A stretch of 64,000 nt of DNA, taken from the NCBI RefSeq assembly GCF_004403945.1, contig NZ_SOHM01000018.1:62001-126000 (forward strand), in the 5' to 3' direction. This DNA comes from Cryobacterium lactosi (GTDB lineage Bacteria > Actinomycetota > Actinomycetes > Actinomycetales > Microbacteriaceae). The notes under the pieces are model-generated. The model was not told the DNA's origin and searched no databases. It worked only from the letters and a program-made list of their open reading frames with translations. This document shows positions 16,696-26,124 of this stretch, piece by piece (position 1 is the first letter of the stretch; the number at the start of each line of letters is the position of its first letter). The translations under genes were made by a program, and so were the position numbers.

Positions 16696-17796
16696 TTACT
16701 TGGGCGTGGCGTCGCTCGTCACGACGATGTCGCCGGCGATGATCGCTGCCTTGAGGTCGTCCAGCTCGGTGACCAGGGCCGGGTCGACCTTGGACTCCCA
16801 GTCGTGCAGCGGGGCCAGGCCGACGCCCTCGTTCTCAAGGGTTCCGACGTACGGGTCGGAGGAGAAGTCGCCCGCGGCCGCGTCGGTGATGATCTGGTCG
16901 GTGGCATCCGTCATCGACTTCATGATGGAGGTGAGGTACAGCGCCGCGAACTCGGGCGTGGTCTCGAACAGGTCGCTGTCGACTCCGACGATGGCGACGT
17001 CCTTGCCGGACTCGCTGATGGCCTGCGCGGTGCCCTGGAAGAGCGGGCCGGCGACCGGGAGGATGATGTCCGCACCGGCGTCGATCAGGCCCTGGCTGAG
17101 CGTCTTGCCCGCGCTGATGTCATCGAAGCCACCGGCGAACAGGCCCTCCTGGGTGTCCTTCGACCAGCCGGTGAGCTTGACGTCGGTCTTCTTCTCGGTG
17201 TTGTAGTACGCGATGCCGTCGGCGAAACCATCCATGAAGATGGTGACGGACGGGAACTGCATGCCACCGAAGGTGCCGACGGTGCCGGTCTTGGTGGTGC
17301 CTGCAGCGAGGTAGCCGGCGAGGAACGCGGCCTGCGCGGTGTCATAGAGGACCGGCTTCACGTTGTCGAGCGTCAGCGGGCTGAAGTCGTCGTTGGAGAG
17401 GGCGGAGTCGATGATCGCGAATTCGACGTCGGGGTTGGCCTGCGCAGCGTCGCGGGTGGCGTTAGCCAGGGCGAAACCGACGGTGAGGATGAAGTTGCAG
17501 CCCTGGTCGACCATGCTGGTCACGTTGCCGGAGTACTGGTCCTCGGACGTGGACTCGGCCTGCTTGAACTCAACACCGAGCTCCTCGGAGGCCTGGGAGA
17601 TGCCCTCGAAGCTGGACTGGTTGAAGGACTTGTCGTCGAAGCCGCCGAAGTCGGAGACGACGCAGGGCAGGAAGTCCGATGCGGCGTCGTTGGAGCCGGC
17701 GTCGTCGGTGGGGGCCGGCGCACACGCCGCGAGCAGAGCGAGAACGCCGAGTGAGGCAAGGCCGCCGAGCGTTGCCTTGCGGGTCGTGATTGTCAA
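16696..17796 (-). CDS. BMP family nucleoside-binding lipoprotein
   Basis: The 366-residue product starts with a lipoprotein signal: Arg6-Lys7, a hydrophobic run, and lipobox LLAAC with Cys25 as the lipidated residue. The mature part has the BMP/Med fold: VVSDFGGFDDKSFNQSSFEG, CNFILTVGFALANATRDAA, VGTFGGMQFPSVTIFMDGFADG and AIVGVDSD. Such proteins (TmpC/PnrA, NupN) capture purine or pyrimidine nucleosides outside the membrane for the ABC importer encoded downstream. The start is an unusual TTG at 17796. A strong GGAGG ends 6 nt before it, and no ATG or GTG fits the signal peptide. Salvage genes cdd and deoA at the operon end support a nucleoside substrate. Confidence 0.92.
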   Translation of the reverse strand: MTITTRKATLGGLASLGVLALLAACAPAPTDDAGSNDAASDFLPCVVSDFGGFDDKSFNQSSFEGISQASEELGVEFKQAESTSEDQYSGNVTSMVDQGCNFILTVGFALANATRDAAQANPDVEFAIIDSALSNDDFSPLTLDNVKPVLYDTAQAAFLAGYLAAGTTKTGTVGTFGGMQFPSVTIFMDGFADGIAYYNTEKKTDVKLTGWSKDTQEGLFAGGFDDISAGKTLSQGLIDAGADIILPVAGPLFQGTAQAISESGKDVAIVGVDSDLFETTPEFAALYLTSIMKSMTDATDQIITDAAAGDFSSDPYVGTLENEGVGLAPLHDWESKVDPALVTELDDLKAAIIAGDIVVTSDATPK

Positions 17797-18003
17797 GATT
17801 GACCTCCAGATGAGGCCCGGCGTGGGATCGCGCGGGCTGCTATATGGTCTACACGTTACCCAGAACAGCCCTGCTCAGATGAGCAAACCGACACTGTAGC
17901 CAAAAGGTTATCAAGCCGCGACATTTCGGAAATCCGGACGACACAAATAGTCATCTACCGGGCCTATTGATGAGAAACCCTCGCGGCTCGGCCCGTACGT
18001 CGG
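17797..18003. other. intergenic region upstream of the BMP lipoprotein gene and downstream of manC
   Basis: These 207 bp must hold the promoter of the lipoprotein gene, read on the reverse strand. A TATAGC or CATATA box near 17837-17845 is the best -10 candidate, but no good -35 was found. The stretch is notably AT-richer than its surroundings. No hairpin with a U-tract was seen. Confidence 0.3.
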
Positions 18004-19125
18004 CTACAGGACGTCGGAGCTGCCCGACAGCCGCAGCGCGTCGACGACGGCCTTGACCTTCTGGGCGTTCGCGCTCGTGGTCACCAACAGTGCATCGGGG
18101 GTGTCCACCACCACGATGTCGTCCACACCGATGAGCGCGATCATGCGCTTGGTGTGGCTGACGACGATCCCGCTGGAGGAGTCAGCGAGCACCCGGGCGC
18201 CCTCGCCGAGGATCGCCAGGTCGCGCTTGCGGCCGTTGGCGTGGATCTTGGCGATCGACGCGAAGTCCCCCACGTCATCCCAGTCGAACTGGCCGGGGAT
18301 CACGGCCAGGCCGCCCCTCGCGGCGACGGGCTCGGCGACGGAGTAGTCGATGGCGATCTTCTTGAGCTTGGGCCAGACCTGGTCGACCACGGCGCCGCGG
18401 CGCGGGGTGTCCCAGGCCTCCGCCAGTTCGAGCAGGCCGGCCAGCAGCTCGGGCTCGGCCGCGCCGATCTCCTCGAGCAACCGGTCGGCGCGGGCGATGA
18501 ACATGCCCGCGTTCCAGAGGTACTGGCCGCTGGAGAGGTACCGCTTCGCGGTGGCCGGGCTGGGCTTCTCCACGAACGAGTTGACCGACTGGGCGCTCGG
18601 CGCGCCGGGGATGTCCAGGTCCGCGCCGGTCTTGATGTAGCCGAAGCCGATCGCCGGCTCGGTGGGCTGGATGCCGATGGTGACGATCAGGCCGGTGTCG
18701 GCGGCGGCGATCGCCTCGACGACGGCCTGGCGGAACGCAGCGGGGCCCTTGATCACGTGGTCGGCGGCGAACGAGCCGATGATCACGCCGGGTTCGCGGC
18801 GCTCGAGGATCGCGGCGGCCAGGCCGATGGCGGCTGAGGAATCCCGCGGTTCGCTCTCCAGGACCACGTTGAGGTCGGCCAGCTCAGGCAGCTGCTCCTC
18901 GACAGCGGCCCGGTGCGCCCGCCCCGTGACGACCATGATCCGCTGATCGCCGGAGAGCGGGGCCAGCCGGTCCCAGGTGGCGCGCAACAGCGTCTGGCCG
19001 CTGCCGGTGAGGTCGTGCAGGAACTTGGGAGCATCGGCGCGCGACAGCGGCCAGAGCCTGGAGCCGATCCCGCCGGCGGGGATCACACTGTAGAAGCGGT
19101 CGAGGGCAGCGCTGGAGTGGGACAT
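18004..19125 (-). CDS. manC: mannose-1-phosphate guanylyltransferase
   Basis: The 373-residue protein transfers GMP to mannose 1-phosphate to form GDP-mannose. The nucleotidyltransferase signature PAGGIGSRLWPLSRADAPKFL is at residues 16-36. VTIGIQPTEPAIGFGYIKTG, FVEKPSPATAKRYL (Lys contacting sugar phosphate) and YLWNAGMFIARAD follow in order. It is divergent from a GT4 mannosyltransferase gene that probably uses GDP-mannose, with 78 bp between. TAGTCT lies exactly 6 nt before the ATG, suggesting a leaderless mRNA. Confidence 0.93.
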   Translation of the reverse strand: MSHSSAALDRFYSVIPAGGIGSRLWPLSRADAPKFLHDLTGSGQTLLRATWDRLAPLSGDQRIMVVTGRAHRAAVEEQLPELADLNVVLESEPRDSSAAIGLAAAILERREPGVIIGSFAADHVIKGPAAFRQAVVEAIAAADTGLIVTIGIQPTEPAIGFGYIKTGADLDIPGAPSAQSVNSFVEKPSPATAKRYLSSGQYLWNAGMFIARADRLLEEIGAAEPELLAGLLELAEAWDTPRRGAVVDQVWPKLKKIAIDYSVAEPVAARGGLAVIPGQFDWDDVGDFASIAKIHANGRKRDLAILGEGARVLADSSSGIVVSHTKRMIALIGVDDIVVVDTPDALLVTTSANAQKVKAVVDALRLSGSSDVL

Positions 19126-19131
19126 TGCGCC

Positions 19132-19137
19132 AGACTA
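19132..19137 (-). promoter_or_regulatory. -10 box of manC, probable leaderless transcript
   Basis: TAGTCT on the reverse strand lies 6 nt before the manC ATG. Confidence 0.5.
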
Positions 19138-19191
19138 CCGGTCCGTCTGCCCTGTTCATCCAGGGTTCACCGCACGGATGTGCTGGCTGCC

Positions 19192-19197
19192 TACTCT
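19192..19197 (+). promoter_or_regulatory. -10 box of the mannosyltransferase gene, probable leaderless transcript
   Basis: TACTCT lies 6 nt before the ATG at 19204, with only GGCGGC between. Confidence 0.5.
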
Positions 19198-19203
19198 GGC
19201 GGC

Positions 19204-20358
19204 ATGAGGGTTGCCGTCGTCAGCGAAAGCTTCCTCCCCACTGTCAGCGGGGTCACCACGAGCGTCTGCAAGGTGCTCGGCGAATTACGCCGCCAGGGCC
19301 ACGATGCGCTGGTGATCGCCCCGTCCGGCGCCCCGGCGTCGTTCGCGGGTTTCCCGGTGCACACCGTGCCCGCACTGTCCTACCGGCAGTTCCCGGTGGG
19401 CCTGCCGAACCCGAGGGTTCTGGGCCTCCTGTCCGACTTCCAGCCCGACGTGCTGCACGCCGCGTCGCCGTTCCTGCTGGGCGCGCAGGGCATCGCCTCC
19501 GCCCGGCGTCTGGGCGTGCCGAGCGTCGCCGTGTTCCAGACGGATGTGGCCGGTTACGCCAACCGCAACCGCCTCGGCCAGGCCAGCAAGCTGGCCTGGC
19601 GGTTCGTGAAGTGGGTGCACGACGGTGCCGACCTCACCCTGGTGCCCTCGACGGCGTCGATGCGGGACCTGCGCCGCATCGGCGTGCAGCGCCTGGACCT
19701 GTGGACCCGCGGCGTGGACCTGGACGGCTACCACCCCAACAACCGGCGGGACCCTGAGGTCGCGGCACTGCGGCGGCGGCTGGCCCCGAACGGCGAAGTG
19801 GTGATCGGTTACGTCGGCCGAATCGCCCCGGAGAAGCAGGTGGAGAGGTTCCGGGCCCTGCGCGGCCTGGCCGGGATCAGCATCGCCCTGGTCGGCGACG
19901 GGCCGTCCACTCCCCTGGTGACCCGCGCCCTGGCCGGCCTGCCGGTCACCTGGCTCGGCCGGCTCGCCGGCGCCGAGCTCGCGGCGGCCTACGCCAGCTT
20001 CGATGTGTTCCTGCACGCCGGCACCGAGGAGACCTTCGGCCAGACCCTGCAGGAGGCGCACGCGGCGGGCCTGCCCGTGGTGGCGCCACGCGCGGGCGGC
20101 CCGATCGACCTCGTCGGGCACGGCACCGACGGTTTCCTCTTCACCCCCGACGACGAGAGGGACCTGCGCCGGCACGTGGCCGCGCTCGTGGCGGATGCCC
20201 CGCTGCGGCACCGGATGGGCGAGGCCGGGCGGCGCGCCGTGCTCGGCCGCAGCTGGGAGAACGTCTGCGCCACCCTGTTCGACCACTACCAGCAGGTCAT
20301 CGACGAGAGCCTCGCCCGCCGGGCGGAAACCCTGGTGCCGCTGGCCCAGCGCCGCTGA
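19204..20358 (+). CDS. mgtA: GDP-mannose-dependent alpha-mannosyltransferase (GT4, MgtA-like)
   Basis: The 384-residue protein is a GT-B glycosyltransferase of family 4. Its N-terminus MRVAVVSESFLPTVSGVTTSV closely follows mycobacterial MgtA, which adds alpha-mannose to a lipid acceptor in envelope glycolipid and lipomannan synthesis. The C-terminal nucleotide-sugar domain has IGYVGRIAPEKQVERFRAL and the EX7E motif in EETFGQTLQEAHAAGLPVVA. A much longer open frame runs upstream, but the ATG at 19204 starts exactly at the conserved N-terminus and sits 6 nt behind TACTCT. The divergent manC supplies the likely donor. Confidence 0.88.
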   Translation: MRVAVVSESFLPTVSGVTTSVCKVLGELRRQGHDALVIAPSGAPASFAGFPVHTVPALSYRQFPVGLPNPRVLGLLSDFQPDVLHAASPFLLGAQGIASARRLGVPSVAVFQTDVAGYANRNRLGQASKLAWRFVKWVHDGADLTLVPSTASMRDLRRIGVQRLDLWTRGVDLDGYHPNNRRDPEVAALRRRLAPNGEVVIGYVGRIAPEKQVERFRALRGLAGISIALVGDGPSTPLVTRALAGLPVTWLGRLAGAELAAAYASFDVFLHAGTEETFGQTLQEAHAAGLPVVAPRAGGPIDLVGHGTDGFLFTPDDERDLRRHVAALVADAPLRHRMGEAGRRAVLGRSWENVCATLFDHYQQVIDESLARRAETLVPLAQRR

Positions 20359-20421
20359 ACGAACATCCGTTCACCCGACAGGGCCCAAAGCCTCTGGTCA
20401 TGTCGACGGGCCGCCCACGGC

Positions 20422-20440
20422 TTAGGCAGCCCTAACCAGA
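20422..20440. promoter_or_regulatory. candidate DtxR/IdeR-like operator upstream of sdhC
   Basis: TTAGGCAGCCCTAA (20422-20435) is an inverted repeat with perfect 5-bp arms. Extended to 19 bp it agrees with the recalled IdeR/DtxR consensus at 13 positions. It lies just upstream of the putative sdh promoter. Iron control of an iron-sulfur/haem enzyme would make sense, but the centre of the site deviates. Confidence 0.35.
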
Positions 20441-20442
20441 CT

Positions 20443-20469
20443 TATGTCGCCATCGAGACATAGAATGTC
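20443..20469. promoter_or_regulatory. alternating ATGTC/GACAT half-sites overlapping the sdh -10 region
   Basis: TATGTC and GACATA form perfect 6-bp arms (20443-20462, 8-bp spacer). A third half-site ATGTC at 20465-20469 gives a second inverted repeat with 3-bp spacing. Overlap with the TAGAAT -10 (20461-20466) suggests a repressor operator. Confidence 0.45.
20461..20466 (+). promoter_or_regulatory. -10 box of the sdhCDAB operon
   Basis: TAGAAT matches the -10 consensus at five of six positions and lies 71 bp before the sdhC ATG. The -35 is weak. Confidence 0.5.
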
Positions 20470-20536
20470 TGTACGTGTTTGTTCAACGATGACACCTCGT
20501 TCGCAGGGGTCACGACTCAGCCAGGGAGGGTTGGTC

Positions 20537-20953
20537 ATGCCACAGAATTCGGCAGAGGCCCTGACAGCTCAGCGGAAGACGACCTCGCGTCGCCCGGCCG
20601 GAACGCTCTACCGTGGCCGTGAGGGCATGTGGTCCTGGGTCCTGCACCGGATCACCGGGGTGGCGATCTTCTTCTTCCTCCTCGTACACATCCTCGACAC
20701 CGCACTCGTGCGGGTCAGCCCCGAGGCGTACAACGCCGTGATCAGCCAGTACCAGACGCCCATCATGGGCCTGGGCGAGGTTGCCCTGGTCGGCGCGATC
20801 GTGTTCCACGCCTTCAACGGCCTGCGCATCATCGCCATCGACTTCTGGAACGCGAAGTACCAGCGGGTGCTCTTCTACGTGGTGATCGGCCTCTGGGTGA
20901 TCACGATGCTCGCCTTCACACCCCGTCACCTGATCAACGTGTTCAGCCACTAG
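20537..20953 (+). CDS. sdhC: succinate dehydrogenase cytochrome b subunit SdhC
   Basis: The 138-residue membrane anchor carries SdhC signatures: RPAGTLYRGREGMWSWVLHRITGVAIFFFLLVHILDTA (first transmembrane helix with His residues) and a second helix with VFHAFNGLRII holding a likely haem-ligand His. The third helix is FYVVIGLWVITMLAFT. It anchors the SdhAB catalytic part and, with SdhD, reduces menaquinone. The ATG at 20537 is preceded by GGGAGGG. The longer in-frame extension upstream would read through the promoter region and is not conserved in type. It is the first gene of sdhC-sdhD-sdhA-sdhB. Confidence 0.92.
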   Translation: MPQNSAEALTAQRKTTSRRPAGTLYRGREGMWSWVLHRITGVAIFFFLLVHILDTALVRVSPEAYNAVISQYQTPIMGLGEVALVGAIVFHAFNGLRIIAIDFWNAKYQRVLFYVVIGLWVITMLAFTPRHLINVFSH

Positions 20954-20965
20954 GAGGACGAGATC

Positions 20966-21418
20966 ATGACAACGACACTCGCCGCCCCCCGCAGCCCCTA
21001 CTCCCGTGACCCGCAGCGACGCGGTGTGAACTGGGAGAAGTGGGGCTGGATCTACATGCGCGTCTCCGGCATCGTGCTGGTCGTGCTGATCTTCGGCCAC
21101 CTCTTCGTGAACCTCATGGTGGGCGAGGGCGTCAGTGCCCTCAACTTCGCCTTCGTCGCCGGCAAGCTCGCCAACCCGTTCTGGCAGTGGTGGGACGTGG
21201 CCATGCTCTGGCTCGCCCTGATCCACGGCGGCAACGGCATGCGCACGCTGGTGAACGACTACGCCACAACCCGCGTCAGCCGCGGCATCCTCAAGTCAGC
21301 GATCCTCGCCGCCGTGGTCATCCTGATCGTGCTCGGCACGCTCGTGGTGTTCACCTTCGACGCCTGCCCGGCCGGCCAGCCCGCCGACCTTCTGCCCACT
21401 TTCTGCCAGGCCCTTTAG
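20966..21418 (+). CDS. sdhD: succinate dehydrogenase membrane anchor subunit SdhD
   Basis: The 150-residue hydrophobic protein has three transmembrane helices: RVSGIVLVVLIFGHLFVNLMV, a second helix with MLWLALIHGGNGMRTLVNDY (conserved His and Arg) and AILAAVVILIVLGTLVVFTF. It completes the quinone-reducing membrane part of complex II. An AGGAGG lies 7 nt before the ATG, and the gene starts 12 bp after sdhC. This SdhC/SdhD split with two short cytochrome subunits matches the mycobacterial Sdh2-type complex (Rv3316-Rv3319). Confidence 0.9.
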   Translation: MTTTLAAPRSPYSRDPQRRGVNWEKWGWIYMRVSGIVLVVLIFGHLFVNLMVGEGVSALNFAFVAGKLANPFWQWWDVAMLWLALIHGGNGMRTLVNDYATTRVSRGILKSAILAAVVILIVLGTLVVFTFDACPAGQPADLLPTFCQAL

Positions 21419-21445
21419 GCCCTCGAGGAGCTGTAAAAAACTTTC

Positions 21446-23259
21446 ATGACGGATGCACCTGTGACCAAGCCCGCCGAATCCACCATCGTCGACGGAGTGC
21501 ACTATCACCAGTACGACATCGTGATCATCGGCGCGGGAGGAGCGGGCATGCGGGCCGCCATCGAGGCCGGACCGAACGCATCGACCGCTGTGATCTCCAA
21601 GCTCTACCCCACCCGCTCGCACACCGGTGCAGCGCAGGGCGGCATGGCCGCAGCCCTGGCGAACGTGGAGGAAGACAACTGGGAGTGGCACACCTTCGAC
21701 ACCGTCAAGGGCGGCGACTACCTCGTCGACCAGGACGCCGCGGAGATCCTCGCGAAGGAAGCCATCGACGCGGTCATCGACCTCGAGAACATGGGCCTGC
21801 CGTTCAACCGCACCCCCGAGGGCAAGATCGACCAGCGCCGCTTCGGCGGCCACACCCGCGACCACGGCAAGAGCCCGGTGCGCCGTGCCTGCTACGCCGC
21901 CGACCGCACCGGCCACATGATCCTGCAGACGCTGTACCAGAACTGCGTCAAGCGCGGCATCAACTTCTTCAACGAGTTCTACGTGCTCGACCTGATCATG
22001 ACCAACGTCGACGGCGTCGACCAGCCCTCCGGCGTGGTGGCCTACGACCTCTCCAGCGGTGAGTTGCACGTCTTCTCCGGCAAGGCGTTCATCTTCGCCA
22101 CCGGCGGTTTCGGCAAGATCTACAAGACCACCTCCAACGCGCACACCCTTACCGGCGACGGCGTGGGCATCATCTGGCGCAAGGGCCTGCCGTTGGAGGA
22201 CATGGAGTTCTTCCAGTTCCACCCGACCGGCCTGGCGGGCCTGGGCATCCTGCTCACCGAGGGCGCCCGCGGTGAGGGCGCCATCCTCCGCAACGCGTCC
22301 GGCGAGCGGTTCATGGAGCGCTACGCGCCCACCATCAAGGACCTCGCCCCGCGCGACATCGTGGCCCGCTGCATGGTCAAGGAGGTCGCGGAAGGTCGCG
22401 GCGCCGGCCCCAACAAGGACTACGTCTACCTGGACTGCACCCACCTGGGCGCCGAGGTGCTCGAGACCAAGCTGCCCGACATCACCGAGTTCGCCCGCAC
22501 CTACCTCGGCGTCGACCCGGTCACCGAACCGGTGCCGGTGATGCCCACCGCGCACTACGCCATGGGCGGCATCCCCACCAACGTGAAGGCGGAGGTGCTG
22601 CGCGACAACACCACCGTCGTGCCCGGCCTCTACGCCGCCGGCGAATGCGCCTGCGTGTCGGTGCACGGCTCCAACCGGCTCGGCACCAACTCGCTGCTGG
22701 ACATCAACGTGTTCGGCAAGCGTGCGGGCAACAACGCCGTCGAGTACGTCAAGACGGCCGAGTTCGTGCCGCTGCCCGAAGACCCGGCGAAGTTCGTGCG
22801 GGAGCTGCTGGCCACCATCCGTACCTCCACGGGCACCGAGCGCATCGCGGTGCTCCGCCGCGAGCTGCAGGAGGTCATGGACGCCAAGGCTCAGGTGTTC
22901 CGCACCGACGAGTCGCTGCGTGAGGTGACGGAGACCATCCACACCCTGCGCGAGCGCTACAAGAACATCGGCGTGCAGGACAAGGGTCGCCGGTTCAACA
23001 CCGACCTGCTCGAGGCCGTCGAACTGGGCTTCCTGCTCGACCTGGCCGAGGTTGTCGTGTTCTCCGCCCGCAACCGCAAGGAGAGCCGCGGCGGCCACAT
23101 GCGCGACGACTTCCCCCTGCGCGACGACGTGAACTACCTGCAGCACACCATGGCCTACCTGTCGGGCGACGCGCTGTCCGCGGATGCTGCCGACCACATT
23201 TCGCTCGACTGGAAGCCCGTGACCATTACGCGCTACCAGCCGATGGAGAGGAAGTACTA

Positions 23260-23260
<1 letters not shown>
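21446..23260 (+). CDS. sdhA: succinate dehydrogenase flavoprotein subunit SdhA
   Basis: The 604-residue flavoprotein oxidises succinate to fumarate in the TCA cycle. It has the FAD dinucleotide motif [31 protein letters not shown] contains the histidine that binds FAD covalently (His59). [46 protein letters not shown], the active-site Arg in [10 protein letters not shown], and [10 protein letters not shown] (substrate His) follow. The C-terminal capping helices end with [19 protein letters not shown], as expected. The stop overlaps the sdhB GTG by one base. Confidence 0.96.
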
Positions 23261-24021
<761 letters not shown>

Positions 24022-24039
24022 ACCCCTTACGGGTTTCTA

Positions 24040-24069
24040 ACGAACGGCGGCCTTCTGGCCGCCGTTCGT
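24040..24069 (+). terminator. rho-independent type terminator of sdhCDAB
   Basis: A perfect 13-bp stem (ACGAACGGCGGCC and complement) with a TTCT loop is followed by CGTTTCGC. It begins 19 bp after the sdhB stop. Confidence 0.8.
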
Positions 24070-24101
24070 CGTTTCGCACCGGGTCGGCCGCACCCGCTGG
24101 T

Positions 24102-24107
24102 TAGGCT
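24102..24107 (+). promoter_or_regulatory. -10 box of the YihY gene, probable leaderless transcript
   Basis: TAGGCT lies 6 nt before the ATG at 24114. Confidence 0.5.
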
Positions 24108-24113
24108 GGGTCG

Positions 24114-25187
24114 ATGAAGATCGGCGACCTCATCAAGCGTGTCATGGCCTCACGACCGGCGCGGGTGTACACCCACTTCGGCCAGAGCCGCGGACCGATT
24201 CTGGCCGCCGGCATGGCCTACCAGGCGATCTTCGCGATCTTCGCCGCGCTCTGGCTGGTGTTCTCGGTTGCCGGGCTGTGGCTGGCCAGCAACCCCCAGC
24301 TGATGGACCAGCTGTTCGTGCTGATCAACCAGTCCGTTCCCGGCCTGATCGGAAAGGACGGCGTCGTCGACCCGGCCGACCTGGGCAACACCGGGGCGCT
24401 CACCTGGAGCAGCGCCATCGCCCTGGTCGGCTTGCTCGCCACGACTCTCGGCTGGCTGAACACCACCTCGCAGGCCGTGCGCGGCATCTTCGGGATGGGC
24501 CAGGAGACCACTTTCTTCGTGCTGGTGAAACTGCGCGAACTCGGCCTCGGGCTCCTGTTCGGCCTGGCCCTGGTGGTATCCGCCGTGATCTCGATCGTGA
24601 GCACCGAACTGCTCCGTGGTTTCCTCGGCCTCTTCGGCCAGGGCGCCGACTCGTTCTGGTTCATCGCCTCGAGCCAGGCGGTCGGGCTGCTGATCGTGCT
24701 GATCATCGACACCATCACCCTCGCCGCCCTGTTCCGGTTGCTCTCGCACGTGCGCATCCCGTGGAAGAACCTGCTGGTGGGCTCGCTGCTCGGCGCGATC
24801 GCCCTGGGGGTGCTCAAGGTGCTCGGCGCCGCCCTGCTCGGCGGCGCGGCGAAGAACCCGCTGCTGGCCGGCTTCGCGGTGATCATCGGTCTGCTGATCT
24901 GGTTCAACCTCACCTCCACCGTCACCCTGATCTCCGCATCCTGGATCGCCGTGGGCATGCAGGACGCGGGCATCCCCCCGGCCACGCTCAGCGCTGACGA
25001 GACGAAGAAGCTCGCCGAGGAGAAGGAAGCCGAGGCGCTGCGCCTGGCCGCCGCGGTAGAGCTGAGGCAGGCACGGCTGGCGCGGGAGAGCGCATCCTGG
25101 TTGCACCGATTCGGCAGCAACCGGCGGTTGCGCCGCGCCGAACAGCGCGCCGAGAAGTACGGCGTCACCGAGCCGGCGGAGCGGTAG
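24114..25187 (+). CDS. YihY/BrkB-family integral membrane protein
   Basis: The 357-residue protein belongs to the YihY/virulence-factor-BrkB family (Virul_fac_BrkB) of inner-membrane proteins of uncertain biochemical role; E. coli YhjD has been linked to lipopolysaccharide transport. Six hydrophobic segments lie between residues 25 and 285, after HFGQSRGPILAAGMAYQAIFAIFA, the family's conserved N-terminal helix. The last 70 residues form a charged, Lys/Glu/Arg-rich, probably coiled cytoplasmic tail. It follows the sdh terminator and has its own -10 box. A membrane protein of this type is also near trpS in mycobacteria. Confidence 0.82.
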   Translation: MKIGDLIKRVMASRPARVYTHFGQSRGPILAAGMAYQAIFAIFAALWLVFSVAGLWLASNPQLMDQLFVLINQSVPGLIGKDGVVDPADLGNTGALTWSSAIALVGLLATTLGWLNTTSQAVRGIFGMGQETTFFVLVKLRELGLGLLFGLALVVSAVISIVSTELLRGFLGLFGQGADSFWFIASSQAVGLLIVLIIDTITLAALFRLLSHVRIPWKNLLVGSLLGAIALGVLKVLGAALLGGAAKNPLLAGFAVIIGLLIWFNLTSTVTLISASWIAVGMQDAGIPPATLSADETKKLAEEKEAEALRLAAAVELRQARLARESASWLHRFGSNRRLRRAEQRAEKYGVTEPAER

Positions 25188-25214
25188 CCCCGGCCGCACG
25201 TCGGTGGCACTCGG

Positions 25215-25220
25215 TAGAAT
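25215..25220 (+). promoter_or_regulatory. -10 box of the exonuclease III gene, probable leaderless transcript
   Basis: TAGAAT lies 6 nt before the ATG at 25227. Confidence 0.5.
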
Positions 25221-25226
25221 CGGCGC

Positions 25227-26084
25227 ATGCCGTCTTCTCCCGCATCAGAGTCCGTCCGCCCCCTGCGCATCGCCAGCATCAACACCAACGGCATCCGCGC
25301 CGCTTTCCGGAAGGGCATGGGCGACTGGCTCGAAACCCGCGACGTCGACATCCTCGCGATCCAGGAGGTGCGCGCCGCCACCGAAGACATCGAGGGCCTG
25401 CTCGGGCCGGACTGGAACATCCTGCACGACGCCGCCTCGGCGAAGGGCCGCGCCGGCGTGGCCATCGCCAGCCGCAAGAGCGCGTCGATCCACCGGGTCG
25501 AGCTGGGCCACCCCGACTTCGACAGCGCCGGCCGCTGGCTCGAGGCTGACTACGAGGTGAACGGCAAGATCGTCACCGTGGTGAGCACCTACGTGCACTC
25601 CGGCGAGGTGGACACCCCCAAGCAGGTCGAGAAGTTCACCTTCCTCGATTCCATGCTCACCCGGCTGCCCGAACTGGCGGCGCACAGCGAGCGGGTGGTC
25701 GTGCTCGGCGACCTCAACGTGGGCCACCGCAAGTTCGACATCAAGAACTGGAAGGGCAACGTCAAGCGGGCCGGCTTCCTGCCCGAGGAGCGCGCCTACT
25801 TCGACAAGATCCTGGGCGCCGAAGACGAGGCCGACTACAACAACGGCGCCGGCCTGGGCTGGGTGGATGTGGGCCGCAAGGCCGCAGGCGAGATGGACGG
25901 ACCGTTCACCTGGTGGTCCTGGCGCGGCCAGGCGTTCGACAACGACACCGGTTGGCGCATCGACTACCAGCTCGCGACGCCCGCGTTGGCGGCATCCGTC
26001 GTGAACTACACGGTCGACCGGGCGGAAGCCTACGACCAGCGCTGGAGCGACCACGCCCCCGTGGTCGTCGACTACGCCATCTGA
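25227..26084 (+). CDS. xthA: exodeoxyribonuclease III (AP endonuclease family)
   Basis: The 285-residue protein fits the exonuclease/endonuclease/phosphatase superfamily, Xth branch. This enzyme cleaves abasic sites and degrades 3' ends during base excision repair. Visible catalytic motifs are [18 protein letters not shown] (Asn), LAIQEVRA (metal-binding Glu), STYVHSG (Tyr/His region), [17 protein letters not shown] (Asp/Asn), and the C-terminal [10 protein letters not shown] with [12 protein letters not shown] (Asp-His pair). The preceding gene ends 39 bp upstream. trpS follows 40 bp downstream and may be co-transcribed. Confidence 0.93.
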   Translation: MPSSPASESVRPLRIASINTNGIRAAFRKGMGDWLETRDVDILAIQEVRAATEDIEGLLGPDWNILHDAASAKGRAGVAIASRKSASIHRVELGHPDFDSAGRWLEADYEVNGKIVTVVSTYVHSGEVDTPKQVEKFTFLDSMLTRLPELAAHSERVVVLGDLNVGHRKFDIKNWKGNVKRAGFLPEERAYFDKILGAEDEADYNNGAGLGWVDVGRKAAGEMDGPFTWWSWRGQAFDNDTGWRIDYQLATPALAASVVNYTVDRAEAYDQRWSDHAPVVVDYAI

Positions 26085-26124
26085 TTGCTGTTTTTGCCGC
26101 CTGCGCGGCCTCGAACCTGACGAA

